A DNA stretch of 39,015 bases from a virus, in the IMG/VR virus record IMGVR_UViG_3300010883_000112, positions 1-39,015 of that record; one strand, written 5' to 3'. The position numbers were made by a program, and so were the translations under genes. The notes beneath the pieces were generated by a model. The model was not told where the DNA came from, did not search any database, and saw only the letters and a list, made by a program, of their open reading frames with translations. Below are positions 29,681 to 38,427 of the stretch, in pieces (position 1 is the stretch's first letter; each line of letters starts with the position of its first letter).

Positions 29681-32137
29681 CTAAATTATCAAGTCTAAGC
29701 TAGATCCGTTATAAAAGTACAATGCTGATACTTCAGCAGATCCAGGTGTCTTAGTTAAATCAGTATCTACTCTAAAAATGTCATCTGTGGTTAAGGTTCC
29801 ATTGTATGCTACAACCCAAGTAGTACCGGTTGCTTGTGCTACATATATCTTATGATCAAATGATGACACTATTCTATCACCTTCTATTATTGTATATGTT
29901 GTTCCTTCGTCATCAGCTAATGTAACTAAATCATTTTTAGCTGATAGGTCATCCCCTGTAAGAGCTTTACATGGGTATAGCCTATGTGGTCCAGTTGCTA
30001 TCTGTATAGATGGAATTGGGTCATCATTGAACAATGTCATTGATACAGTTACCTCGTCTCTTACATGGTTCTGATCATGGCTATACGGGTATACATCATA
30101 GTTCTCTCTATGTACTCCTCTAATCGTGTCATGATAAGTTTCAGATATTGTTTGGCTAAGTGTATCCTTTAAATTAATAGAATCAGTTAATGCATTAGAT
30201 ATCTGATATATCAACTCAAATGCTAAAAATCTAGCACGCTTAGGCTTCCAGAAATCAACAACAGGAATGAACTTAGTATCAATATTAGGAATACCTAATA
30301 ATAATTGTTTTAGATCAATAGGAGTTTTGCCAATTAATCCAGCAGAAAACGCATCTAATTCAATGAACAGTATCTCTTCTATATCGACAGATGAAAATAA
30401 GTCAGTACCAATTCGTGCATCAATATCTGCTTTAAATTCAGGATTCAAAGCTGTCAGTAATGCTTCAGGGTTTATTTTATTCTGTAAGAAGTTTAATGAT
30501 TGATTTCTATGATAGGTAGATAACAACGTATCTAATTTTGCTTTAGCGTCATCATAATCAGTAGGTCTTTCAATTGTTGTTTTGTATGCTGCAATTGTTT
30601 CTGTAATCTCTTCTTCTAAATCTACGACTTGTGTAAATGGTAGATTGTAGTTAGGAATATCATCATCTGTTGCATATAAATACTTAGCAAAATCGGGTAG
30701 ATTTGGAGATCTATTTAACAGAGGATATAATACCTTTTCATCATAATTGATTACTGAATCATCAAAATTTAAAAACGAATCATTTAAATCACTTGAGACA
30801 TCAACTTCAGAATCATAAACTTCATGACATGCCGGATATAATTTAAATGATGTTTCTGATTGTGGCTGTTTGGCAATGAATGGAATTTCACTAAGGTCCC
30901 AAGATGTTCCATTGTATTTGTATATTTCTGGAGTACCACTAGCACCAATTAACACGGTATTCAGTGTATTCAATTCCGCAGTTACAGGAAGATCAGGTAT
31001 AGTCTTAACTTTAGGGAGATTTATTGCTTTGTTAGATGCCGTTATATCAAATGGATCAGGATCACCAATGGCATTAACTCTTGCAATAGTCCAGAAGAGA
31101 AGTTTTTCATATGAATTTGGTTGTTCAAATGTAAAAGGATTTAATAGATCAGTTTCGGGATCAACAAAAAACTCTGTAATAACATAATCTCTAAGTTTAT
31201 CATATTTTAAGAAATCATTGTATTTCCAATGAATATAAAGAATAGATAAAAATAACGAAAGTAATGACACTTTATATCTGAATGCATCAATTAAAATATC
31301 TTTAGGTGGAGGAGTTCCTGCAATATGATTATCGTATTGATCCTTAACTAACCTACTAATGATTAGATATGATTCATTGATAGTTCCGATGTCAGCAATA
31401 GAAGCTAGACTGAAATATGGAGTACCTGAAGGTAACCCTAACAGTCCTCTATCAGGATCATTATCTAATTCTAATATTTTTGCTTTATTATAAAACCAAT
31501 GAGGATCAGCTAATAATTCAAAGTCTTCATAATCTAAAAGTCGTGTTTCAGGAAATACACTTTCAAATTCAGTCTCAGTCGTATTTACTTTCCGACCTTC
31601 GAATGTGAATTTATCATCAGTATGATCTCTTACTAACCACCATTCATACACCTTTACATTAAAGAATCCGAAGAATTTTAATGCATCTAACATAGTTTGA
31701 GGTGAGCCTTTTGTTTTATATAGCTCTGTTAAGTTTAATAAAAACTGAGCTCTAGAATCTTTTTGTGTTATTAGATGAGAGTAATTAAAACCCATACTCT
31801 TTATTGCTTCTTCTAATAATGGTGCTTCTAATGTATTAGGGTCAGATGTATTTTTTTGAAGAGTCGAGAAGGTTTTATTTGCGGAATACCAGTCTATAAG
31901 TAATCTTCTTATTTTATTATAATCAGTTGAATTAAAAGCAGGAACATCTATTGCTACTTTGAAATATTCTAAAGTTTGCAGCTTAGTATCAATTGCAATT
32001 TGCAGGGTCGTTTCTTCTATATCTTTTGTTTCAGTTGTAAGAATTATGTCCTGTAGATCGGATTGACTTGAACCTATAATGTTTTTATTGTCATCATAGA
32101 ATTTAATTAGAGTGAAAACGTCGTTGTGACTATGCAT
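29681..32137 (-). CDS. Large baseplate-type protein with gpI-like segment, 818 aa
   Basis: The start lies two bases after the upstream stop. The 818-residue product has, at about 130-165, FLLNLTELYKTKGSPQTMLDALKFFGFFNVKVYEWW. That pattern ('l..l.......kGt......~l...G....i.E') recalls phage P2 gpI-type and related baseplate wedge proteins such as T4 gp7 neighbours. Long Asp/Leu-rich and helical stretches follow (about 290-640). Two short W-motif modules occur: YKYNGTSWDL (near 410) and the extreme C-terminus with GTTWVVAYNGT and YFYNGSSLDL. They are akin to the DUF2793-like module in gp6. Its size and place next to another large virion gene suggest a wedge or tail-fibre connector. The exact homologue is not clear. 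Confidence 0.7.
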   Translation of the reverse strand: MHSHNDVFTLIKFYDDNKNIIGSSQSDLQDIILTTETKDIEETTLQIAIDTKLQTLEYFKVAIDVPAFNSTDYNKIRRLLIDWYSANKTFSTLQKNTSDPNTLEAPLLEEAIKSMGFNYSHLITQKDSRAQFLLNLTELYKTKGSPQTMLDALKFFGFFNVKVYEWWLVRDHTDDKFTFEGRKVNTTETEFESVFPETRLLDYEDFELLADPHWFYNKAKILELDNDPDRGLLGLPSGTPYFSLASIADIGTINESYLIISRLVKDQYDNHIAGTPPPKDILIDAFRYKVSLLSLFLSILYIHWKYNDFLKYDKLRDYVITEFFVDPETDLLNPFTFEQPNSYEKLLFWTIARVNAIGDPDPFDITASNKAINLPKVKTIPDLPVTAELNTLNTVLIGASGTPEIYKYNGTSWDLSEIPFIAKQPQSETSFKLYPACHEVYDSEVDVSSDLNDSFLNFDDSVINYDEKVLYPLLNRSPNLPDFAKYLYATDDDIPNYNLPFTQVVDLEEEITETIAAYKTTIERPTDYDDAKAKLDTLLSTYHRNQSLNFLQNKINPEALLTALNPEFKADIDARIGTDLFSSVDIEEILFIELDAFSAGLIGKTPIDLKQLLLGIPNIDTKFIPVVDFWKPKRARFLAFELIYQISNALTDSINLKDTLSQTISETYHDTIRGVHRENYDVYPYSHDQNHVRDEVTVSMTLFNDDPIPSIQIATGPHRLYPCKALTGDDLSAKNDLVTLADDEGTTYTIIEGDRIVSSFDHKIYVAQATGTTWVVAYNGTLTTDDIFRVDTDLTKTPGSAEVSALYFYNGSSLDLII

Positions 32138-32139
32138 GT

Positions 32140-33216
32140 TTAATTAGGATTGTATGCCCATAATAAATAGATTCTATCGGTTAGAGATACTTTACTCTCT
32201 AGTCCTAATCCGCTCCAGTTTACTTCTGCTGATGCAGTAGAATCATCGTTGGTTATAAATTTATAATCAGTATCTAATACTTGCTTATGTGAATCATGCG
32301 CCATAAATATGAATGATGCATTTATAGGATCTTTTCCTGGAGGAAATACAACTTTTTTATCAGTTATAGAAGTTTGATCTAATTCTATAATCTGCCAAAA
32401 ATCTTGACTTTCTAATAAAGATCCTAAATCTGTAAAAGGTAACGAAGGATTGAATTTCTTTCGTCTAAAGAAATGATTTACTAACCACTGTTCAAATAAC
32501 CAAGTTATAAGTCTATCTTCGGTGGAGAGAGAAGTTCCTGTTTCATATAATGTTGTATCATTATTTAATTCGTAATTCAGAAATATATAAATTAGCTTTG
32601 ATAGATCACTAGGAAGGTCATTATACACTATGCTATTTAATACTATAGTATTTCCTACTTTGAAATCATATAATAATGACAACATATCATTCTCACCAAA
32701 TGTGATATTGAAGATGTTTTTGCTATCCAGTACATTAGTATCAAGTAGAAGAGCATTATCTTGAGCTTGTACAAGAGTAATAGTAGTATCAGGAATAATT
32801 TCTACACTCATACCAAATGTGGTGGTATCTCCAGCTACCACTCCTACTTCTAATGCAGTTGTAGAATCAGAATGATATATATCTAATCGGCCAGCATATA
32901 TACTAATTCTATTACTAACCTGTTTATCTGTTATTTTTTCTTTTGATACTTTTCTATAGTATATACCGTACTTATCGGAATTGTAGGTATAATTAAACAA
33001 TAAGTCTAATACTGAACCATCTAGCTTCCAATCGGTTTCAGAAACTTTAACTGGTTTTTTCATATAGTCTACTTCCACTGAACTGTTTTCTATAACATTA
33101 GTGGCCCAATAATTAATTTCAGGGACAAAAATGAAAGGTTCAACAATTACAGGAGAGACATTGAAAACTGGAGGCGATGTATCCAGATATGGGGTATCAA
33201 CAATAGATTGTGCCAT
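32140..33216 (-). CDS. Virion-cluster protein of unknown role, 358 aa
   Basis: The ATG immediately follows the TAA of a small upstream gene, with no spacer. The 358-residue product is beta-rich and acidic, with a Pro/Val-rich start (VDTPYLDTSPPVFNVSPVIVEPFIFVPEINYW), a central domain with YAGRLDIYHSD and VEIIPDTTITLV, and a helical FEQWLVNHFFRRKKF at about 265-280. The end is GKDPINASFIFMAHDSHKQVLDTDYKF...WAYNPN. No known domain was recognised. It is followed at two bases by the 818-aa protein, so the two are probably stoichiometric partners in the baseplate or tail fibre region. That partnership is inferred from position only. Confidence 0.75.
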   Translation of the reverse strand: MAQSIVDTPYLDTSPPVFNVSPVIVEPFIFVPEINYWATNVIENSSVEVDYMKKPVKVSETDWKLDGSVLDLLFNYTYNSDKYGIYYRKVSKEKITDKQVSNRISIYAGRLDIYHSDSTTALEVGVVAGDTTTFGMSVEIIPDTTITLVQAQDNALLLDTNVLDSKNIFNITFGENDMLSLLYDFKVGNTIVLNSIVYNDLPSDLSKLIYIFLNYELNNDTTLYETGTSLSTEDRLITWLFEQWLVNHFFRRKKFNPSLPFTDLGSLLESQDFWQIIELDQTSITDKKVVFPPGKDPINASFIFMAHDSHKQVLDTDYKFITNDDSTASAEVNWSGLGLESKVSLTDRIYLLWAYNPN

Positions 33217-33375
33217 TTAGTAGTCTTTATATAACTTTAGTATTTTTTTCTTTTTCTTTTTCTTAGATGAATCTATTAAATTACCATTATTGGTAGGTAA
33301 AGATTCGTACCCAGATATAGTTGCAGATGTGTTATCTTGCAGTATTTGTTTAACTTGTATAAATTTATCATTCAT
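33217..33375 (-). CDS. Small Lys-tailed protein, 52 aa
   Basis: The frame runs from ATG (33373-33375) to TAA (33217-33219), which directly abuts the ATG of the next gene. The product MNDKFIQVKQILQDNTSATI ends with seven consecutive Lys and then ILKLYKDY. The frame stays open for 21 further codons upstream with plausible residues (LIRQEQIIRGNAIHGKSF), so a non-ATG start further up is possible. Exact abutment to the next gene supports it. Function is unknown; a basic tail could bind nucleic acid, but there is no other evidence. Confidence 0.6.
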   Translation of the reverse strand: MNDKFIQVKQILQDNTSATISGYESLPTNNGNLIDSSKKKKKKKILKLYKDY

Positions 33376-33409
33376 GAAACTTTTTCCGTGGATGGCATTT
33401 CCTCTTATT

Positions 33410-33420
33410 ATTTGTTCTTG
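33410..33420 (-). promoter_or_regulatory. GAACAAA motif upstream of the 33375-28371 operon
   Basis: The minus strand reads CAAGAACAAAT 34 bases before the first recognised ATG of the operon, at the edge of the divergent gap with the 33574 gene. Confidence 0.45.
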
Positions 33421-33435
33421 TCGTATTAATCGTAT

Positions 33436-33521
33436 CTTGGTTTAATAAACTCATTCTATATATATTAAATTATGAGAGGAAAACTTTGTTATGTATTAAT
33501 AATGTTTTCCATTAAACCGAG
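33436..33521 (+). promoter_or_regulatory. Candidate three-way-junction leader of the 33574 gene
   Basis: CTTGGTTTAAT (33436-33446) pairs with ATTAAACCGAG (33511-33521), eleven pairs with one G-T. It encloses CTCAT/ATGAG (33450-33454 with 33472-33476) and a longer hairpin, GGAAAAC-t-TTGTTA / TAATAA-t-GTTTTCC (33478-33491 with 33497-33510), which abuts the outer stem. The rest of the gap 33217-33573 holds the small minus gene, a TATATATA stretch (33457-33464) and the AAGGAG site near 33560. The leader ends about 50 bases before the start of the G+C-rich gene. It could be a stability or translation element, or symmetric DNA sites between divergent genes. Confidence 0.5.
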
Positions 33522-33573
33522 AACCGGAAGAATAAAACCCTTCCATCTTTTTTAACAAGGAGAACCGCCTAAA

Positions 33574-34317
33574 GTGCCAAACGCTTCCGGAACTGCTCCC
33601 ACGCAGAAGTCAACAACAAAGAGTTATAAAAGAGCGGCATCAGAGATCTCTCCGATTCAAGCCGGTATGTGGATAGGTTCAAACCTAGACCATGCCTGCA
33701 GCGGAACGGCGCAATACAAATCCAGCACCGCATCGAGGGAAGAATCACTTAGGTATGAGTTCTTCCTTTCAAAGAGTCGAAACTCGGTCGCGGCGGCCAT
33801 CCACATGGCTATGTATAACCTTAAAACCCAAGAGACCGAGATCCGTTGTTTTGGTCACATGAGTTTAGGGGACTATCATGACCCTGTGAAACAAGAAACG
33901 AAGATGTCAATGTCGTTCCTATCCTGTGTACCAAGAGATCACTTCAATGGAAATCCGACACCTCTCGGTGTATTCCGACCCATGAATTGGTTGGCTAGGC
34001 ACATCGCCTGGGCATTCATGGACATGAAACATACCTCGTTTGGGTTGCAAGTTGACACCGATCACTGTCGGATTTTTCCTGCCACTCCATCATATTTCGT
34101 AGCTACACAACACCTCCACCAACATAGCACTCTCTTGGCTGCAAAGTCATGTGTTGAGTGTGCGGAAGCTATGACGGAAGCTGACAAATTCATGTTGGTG
34201 AAAAAACCCAAAGCGGAAAACAAGCTGGTGATTGTTTCCGCTCGCCAGCAGCGGGCGTTACTCGAGAAGTCTATTAAAGGAGCGGGAGCTCCAGTCTATC
34301 CGGAAGTAACAGTATAA
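33574..34317 (+). CDS. G+C-rich unknown protein, 247 aa
   Basis: GTG 33574 follows AAGGAG at about ten bases. The 247-residue product starts with a Ser/Thr/Lys-rich arm (PTQKSTTKSYKRAASE). It then has NSVAAAIHMAMYNLKTQETEIRCFGHMSLGDYH, MSMSFLSCVPRDHFNGNPTPLGVFRPMNWLARHIAWAFMDMKH and a helical tail with HLHQHSTLLAAKSCVECAEAM. No family is recognised; Cys and His are frequent but not in a clear metal pattern. Codon choice is strikingly unlike its neighbours (many CCG, GCG, GGC, third-position C/G). The gene has a structured leader and a strong terminator of its own. That fits either a highly expressed non-virion protein or a recent gain. Confidence 0.8.
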   Translation: MPNASGTAPTQKSTTKSYKRAASEISPIQAGMWIGSNLDHACSGTAQYKSSTASREESLRYEFFLSKSRNSVAAAIHMAMYNLKTQETEIRCFGHMSLGDYHDPVKQETKMSMSFLSCVPRDHFNGNPTPLGVFRPMNWLARHIAWAFMDMKHTSFGLQVDTDHCRIFPATPSYFVATQHLHQHSTLLAAKSCVECAEAMTEADKFMLVKKPKAENKLVIVSARQQRALLEKSIKGAGAPVYPEVTV

Positions 34318-34331
34318 CGTAAAAAAAATAG

Positions 34332-34370
34332 AGTGGCAGGGGGTAATACCTTTGTCACTTTGTTTTTTTT
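34332..34370 (+). terminator. Intrinsic terminator after the 33574 gene
   Basis: AGTGGCAGGGG (34332-34342) pairs with CCTTTGTCACT (34349-34359), with G-T pairs in the middle, followed by TTGTTTTTTTT to 34370. It makes the 33574 gene a single-gene unit and is followed at once by the AGGAGGG ribosome-binding site of the next gene. Confidence 0.85.
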
Positions 34371-34386
34371 AGGAGGGTAAATAAAT

Positions 34387-35832
34387 ATGTCTGACCTAAA
34401 TAGAAAAGCATTATTCACAAGAGAGCTCCCTAAATTACAAAGAGAGAAGGATGTTATATTATCCACAGCATTACGAGATAATATATTTTTACCGTTTGCA
34501 TTAGAATGTTTAAATTATGATATAAAGTTTGTAGATAGTCTTCCATTTCCACAGGATGTTCCTGCATGTACTGATTATGAAACAATATGGATATGTCCCA
34601 CATCTGCTTTTTTCACCGTGGTAGGGAAAAGGATAACGAGAAGTCAATTATTGAGTACTCTTTTTATGCACGAAGTATTACATATAATGCTTCAACATAA
34701 TAGAAGAAGAGGCCATAGAGATCCAGAGTTATGGAATATAGCATGTGACTATGTTATTAATTTAATACTAAAACATTTGGAAGAAGAATCCCATAATCAA
34801 ACATCGTCTAAGGCAGACAACTTGGTCAACTTGGGCATATCTGAAATTCCTGATGGGTATATTTTATTAAATAGTATGTTTGAGAATATGCTAGAGGAAG
34901 AAGTCTATTCTCAATTAGCTTCTAAATCTTACAAAAAGAAAAAGTACTATATGTCGTATGCCGACTTTAAAAATTCAGTAGATGGAGAAGGAGAAACTCC
35001 TTCCATTTCTAAAAGTCCTGAGGATATAGATGGCCAAGTAGTTGAGATAACTGAAACAACAATTGATCTTCCTGGTCTTGGTGGACACACTAGAACGGAT
35101 ATTAACTTTCCACCATTAGAACAGATTATTGGTAAAGATAAAGCTGGAGAAAAAGAAGGCAGAACAGCCATAGCTAGAGGAAAATTAGGGGAGACTCTAT
35201 CCAAAGGTATAGGGTCGACATCATTTCAAGCATTTTTAAGACGACTACTTAAAATCAAAATAGATTGGGCCAGAATACTTAAAGATTCTATTTTGACTGC
35301 ATTACAGGTAAGCCAAGATCAAATTTGGCATATGCCTAGAACGGTGTGGCTTGCAAATCCATATATGCCATACTTGCCGAATTTTGACGAGGATGAGATA
35401 CCAGGATATGCTATATTTGTAAGTGATCAGTCTGGATCAATGTCAGATGAAGATGTAACTAAAGCATTATCAATAACAATAGAAGCTGATGAATATTATG
35501 ATGGTGTTTTGTTAGCCACTCATGATTATGATAATGTCTGGCTTAAATTTTATGAAAAAGGTATAAGTGGAGAGAAAGATGAAATAAAAGATTTATTAAA
35601 AAGGCGTCATGCAGGCGGAACATCTCATAAATGGGTGTTTGAGAAAATAGCTGAATTTATGAAATCAAGACAAGATATACAGCCATCAGTTTTAGTAGGA
35701 TGTACAGATTTATATTCAGATTTAGAAACAACTCAAAATATCATACCTAGTTCTATTCCTAGAGTATGGATTGTAAATAGTGATCACAATGTACACGGTT
35801 TATTGGGACGAGTAATAAGAATTAATCAGTAA
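34387..35832 (+). CDS. DUF2201-type protein: HExxH metallopeptidase domain plus VWA-like domain
   Basis: AGGAGGG lies before ATG 34387. The 481-residue protein has FMHEVLHIMLQHNRRRG with HEVLH at 95-99 and the following WNIACDYVIN helix, the DUF2201_N metallopeptidase-like layout ('HE..H........R......W..AcD...N'). A linker rich in charged residues follows. At 340-351, GYAIFVSDQSGSMS carries the metal-ion-dependent adhesion site D-x-S-x-S of a VWA domain (Asp347, Ser349, Ser351). Later VLVGCTDLYSD supplies the third acidic site. In bacteria such proteins are encoded with MoxR-like AAA+ ATPases, as here. They are thought to act together in remodelling or metal insertion, though the substrate is unknown. 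Confidence 0.85.
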   Translation: MSDLNRKALFTRELPKLQREKDVILSTALRDNIFLPFALECLNYDIKFVDSLPFPQDVPACTDYETIWICPTSAFFTVVGKRITRSQLLSTLFMHEVLHIMLQHNRRRGHRDPELWNIACDYVINLILKHLEEESHNQTSSKADNLVNLGISEIPDGYILLNSMFENMLEEEVYSQLASKSYKKKKYYMSYADFKNSVDGEGETPSISKSPEDIDGQVVEITETTIDLPGLGGHTRTDINFPPLEQIIGKDKAGEKEGRTAIARGKLGETLSKGIGSTSFQAFLRRLLKIKIDWARILKDSILTALQVSQDQIWHMPRTVWLANPYMPYLPNFDEDEIPGYAIFVSDQSGSMSDEDVTKALSITIEADEYYDGVLLATHDYDNVWLKFYEKGISGEKDEIKDLLKRRHAGGTSHKWVFEKIAEFMKSRQDIQPSVLVGCTDLYSDLETTQNIIPSSIPRVWIVNSDHNVHGLLGRVIRINQ

Positions 35833-35841
35833 GGAGAATTT

Positions 35842-37092
35842 ATGCCACAACAACGAACGATAACTACAAATCAAAGTCTCACATTAAGCGAGTTAACTCC
35901 TCATATTGTCAGTAACGTACAACTGCAAATAAAAAGAAACAAAACAAAACAACAGTCTCCAACATTATGGATCTCTGGACCTCCGGGATTAGGGAAAAGT
36001 GAATGGATGGAACATATATGCAGAGAACAAGGCTGGGGTCTTGTTGTCGTATTTATAAGTCAGATGACAATTGATATGCTGTCGGGAATGCCGATGATTA
36101 AGGTGACTGATGATGGTGACACGGAGAAATTCGTTCCATGGTCAACACCTGAAATATTCAATTTCAAGCATAATCTACAAGTATCTCCAGCGTCTGACGA
36201 CAGTCCTGTTGTTCTATTATTAGATGATGCCCACACTGCCCAAAAATCAATTCAGAATTACATGTTCCAATTGTTGGGTAGTAAAAAGATACACAGTCAT
36301 AAATTACCTGAACGAGTAGCAATTGTACTTGCAGGAAATTCGTCTGATGATAAAGCAGGATTCCAGCAAACGTTAGCACCAATTGCTAATAGAATGAGAT
36401 ACATCTATGTTGATTACGATGTTGATAGTTGGGTGACTAATTTTGCAATACCCAATCAAGTAAGACCAGATATTATATCGTTCTTACAACATTCAGAGGA
36501 ATGTTTCAGTAGTACTCCATTAGAAAGTAGTTCGTGGGCCAGTCCAAGAAGTTGGACCTATGCTTCAATGGAACTAGACATGCTAGAAACTATAATAGAG
36601 GGCGGGGATTTGTCAGCTAATATGGTTGATACTGTAATGAAAGGATGTGTTGGGCCAGAATATGCAGGGAAGTTTGTAGAATACAGACAACTCTTGGCTA
36701 AATGGGTATCTTTTGAAATCCTAAATGGAACTAGAAAAGTAGTTTTAACAGAAAACGATAGAACTTCCCCGAAGGATTGGGTCATATCATCTATGAACCA
36801 AGTAGATTGTTATGCATTAATGAGTGCGACAATCGGTGAGTTACTTAAACATCTTAGAAATAATAATTTTAAAGAAGATAAAACAGTATCACCAATGATA
36901 GATATTGTCAAAGATGATATTATTAAACCATTGGCAATAAAATTCAGAGCAATCATTCCATTAGGATTAAAATTGCTTATAGGAGAGGAACAGTCAGGAA
37001 ACAAACAGAAGGTATCATCCCCGGTCACTAGACGCCTTTTGGCGGATAGTGAAGTTGTTGCCCTTATTAAAGACATTATAGTTATAGTATAG
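35842..37092 (+). CDS. MoxR-like AAA+ ATPase
   Basis: AAGGAG lies before ATG 35842. The 416-residue protein has Walker A SGPPGLGKS (45-53), then the MoxR/CbbQ-type helix insert (SQMTIDMLSGMPMIKV) and Walker B VVLLLDDAH (123-131). Sensor 1 VLAGNSSDD and the arginine-finger region ANRMRYIYVDYD ('l..R...i.v..') follow, with a helical lid after that. The C-terminal 150 residues are helical and not characteristic. AAA+ proteins of this group act as hexameric chaperones on VWA-domain partners. The partner candidate is the preceding gene, nine bases upstream. A role in the phage (assembly, host remodelling) is not shown by the sequence. Confidence 0.88.
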   Translation: MPQQRTITTNQSLTLSELTPHIVSNVQLQIKRNKTKQQSPTLWISGPPGLGKSEWMEHICREQGWGLVVVFISQMTIDMLSGMPMIKVTDDGDTEKFVPWSTPEIFNFKHNLQVSPASDDSPVVLLLDDAHTAQKSIQNYMFQLLGSKKIHSHKLPERVAIVLAGNSSDDKAGFQQTLAPIANRMRYIYVDYDVDSWVTNFAIPNQVRPDIISFLQHSEECFSSTPLESSSWASPRSWTYASMELDMLETIIEGGDLSANMVDTVMKGCVGPEYAGKFVEYRQLLAKWVSFEILNGTRKVVLTENDRTSPKDWVISSMNQVDCYALMSATIGELLKHLRNNNFKEDKTVSPMIDIVKDDIIKPLAIKFRAIIPLGLKLLIGEEQSGNKQKVSSPVTRRLLADSEVVALIKDIIVIV

Positions 37093-37100
37093 GAGATAAA

Positions 37101-38210
37101 ATGATAGGAGTCTTAAAAATTAATAGAAATGGAACTATAAGCAAAAGTGGATTCAAATATGTACGATTTAATCCAGGCTTTAGTTCTCTTTCCGCCAGAA
37201 TGTGTGTTGTACATAAAGGCATAGAATATAGTTATGATCCGGATATTGTCAAGATAGACGTTCCCAGATCTAGAAGAAATGCATCAGCCCAATCATCTAA
37301 ATTGTATTTTCAGTACGATGAGAATGATATTACTGCTGAAGCAATGGCATCAATAGTTTTAGGAGATTGTAGAATCCTAAACGAAACGAGATTATCAGGT
37401 ACATGTTATGGTGCTTATGGAAAGCGAACTATTATAGTTGATACCAATTACAAATTGGCACCTATAATGTTTAGAACTTCTACCGGTAACCAAGCTCAAC
37501 AATCTGATACTTTTATATTCTCTAATACTGATTATATTGAATTTGAAGTTAGTTGGCAAGAAGATCAAAATTCTAGAACTATTCATACATCATTGCCAGC
37601 AGGGTCATATGATGATGAGGAATTATGGAATAAGTTATATGAGACCCAATCGTTCACTAGAGAATTTCTAACACGTCAAGAACTCAGACGGCCATCTAAT
37701 CTGAAGGTCGCTATTGAAAATAATGATTTCATGAATAGATGTCATTTGAATAGATTCTCTAGAAAATATGGTCAAGACTTTCTAGCAAGTGCCAATGTTG
37801 AATTGTCACAGTTTAGAAATATGGATGTTGTTGAGTTAACTAACTTAAATGAAGTCCAAATAACTGACCCTGAAGATATGAATAATTATAAAGTATTCGA
37901 AATACTTTCTAATTCTATTCGAGTTAAAGGAACAGGTTTAACAGAAGAATCATTAGCATATTTAGAAGATGATGAAAGGGTATTCTATTACCTTGCTATA
38001 GATAATTCAAATAGACACAGAATTAGAACTGGAGAGAAAACGATATTACGAATCTCTACAAGATCTAATTTTGTACCATTAGCTCAAGTTGAAACAACTG
38101 CAGATTCAATAGATCAACTTCCTGAAATATTATTTATAAAATTCAATAAAAAGGCAGCTAGTGAATTTATAGCTAACAATGCAATTAACAAGTTAGAACA
38201 ACATATCTAA
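37101..38210 (+). CDS. Unknown protein, 369 aa, third gene of the MoxR operon
   Basis: AGGAG lies just before ATG 37101, eight bases after the ATPase stop. The 369-residue product begins MIGVLKINRNGTISKSGFKYVRFNP and is mixed alpha/beta with a Ser/Arg-rich stretch (VPRSRRNASAQSS, about 54-66). It has helical segments with LWNKLYETQSFTREFLTRQELRR (about 175-198) and a C-terminal block ending INKLEQHI. No family or catalytic motif is recognised. Because the three genes are tightly packed, it is a good candidate for the client or adaptor of the MoxR/VWA pair. That is inference. Confidence 0.8.
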   Translation: MIGVLKINRNGTISKSGFKYVRFNPGFSSLSARMCVVHKGIEYSYDPDIVKIDVPRSRRNASAQSSKLYFQYDENDITAEAMASIVLGDCRILNETRLSGTCYGAYGKRTIIVDTNYKLAPIMFRTSTGNQAQQSDTFIFSNTDYIEFEVSWQEDQNSRTIHTSLPAGSYDDEELWNKLYETQSFTREFLTRQELRRPSNLKVAIENNDFMNRCHLNRFSRKYGQDFLASANVELSQFRNMDVVELTNLNEVQITDPEDMNNYKVFEILSNSIRVKGTGLTEESLAYLEDDERVFYYLAIDNSNRHRIRTGEKTILRISTRSNFVPLAQVETTADSIDQLPEILFIKFNKKAASEFIANNAINKLEQHI

Positions 38211-38227
38211 TTAAAAATTAATTATTG

Positions 38228-38264
38228 TTAAGTCTACTAGGATTAATAGTTCTAGTAGACTTGA
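38228..38264. terminator. Hairpin between converging genes
   Basis: AAGTCTACTAG (38230-38240) pairs perfectly with CTAGTAGACTT (38252-38262), extendable by G-T and A-T pairs. No T run follows on the plus strand. On the minus strand ATTAATTTTT lies a few bases further on, so it may better close the 38428-38940 gene. The rest of the gap (38265-38427) shows nothing clear except a TATATAATT (38321-38329). Confidence 0.5.
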
Positions 38265-38427
38265 ACATTGAGATATGATATGGCTAAGATAAAAAACGTT
38301 TATTATCAATAGGTGACGGGACTATATAATTAATAAATTATTATGCCCTGATGATGAACAACGTAGTTGTGACACGCGTATATTCATATAAGATAGAAAC
38401 TATATCACTAAGGGTATATGATAATAT

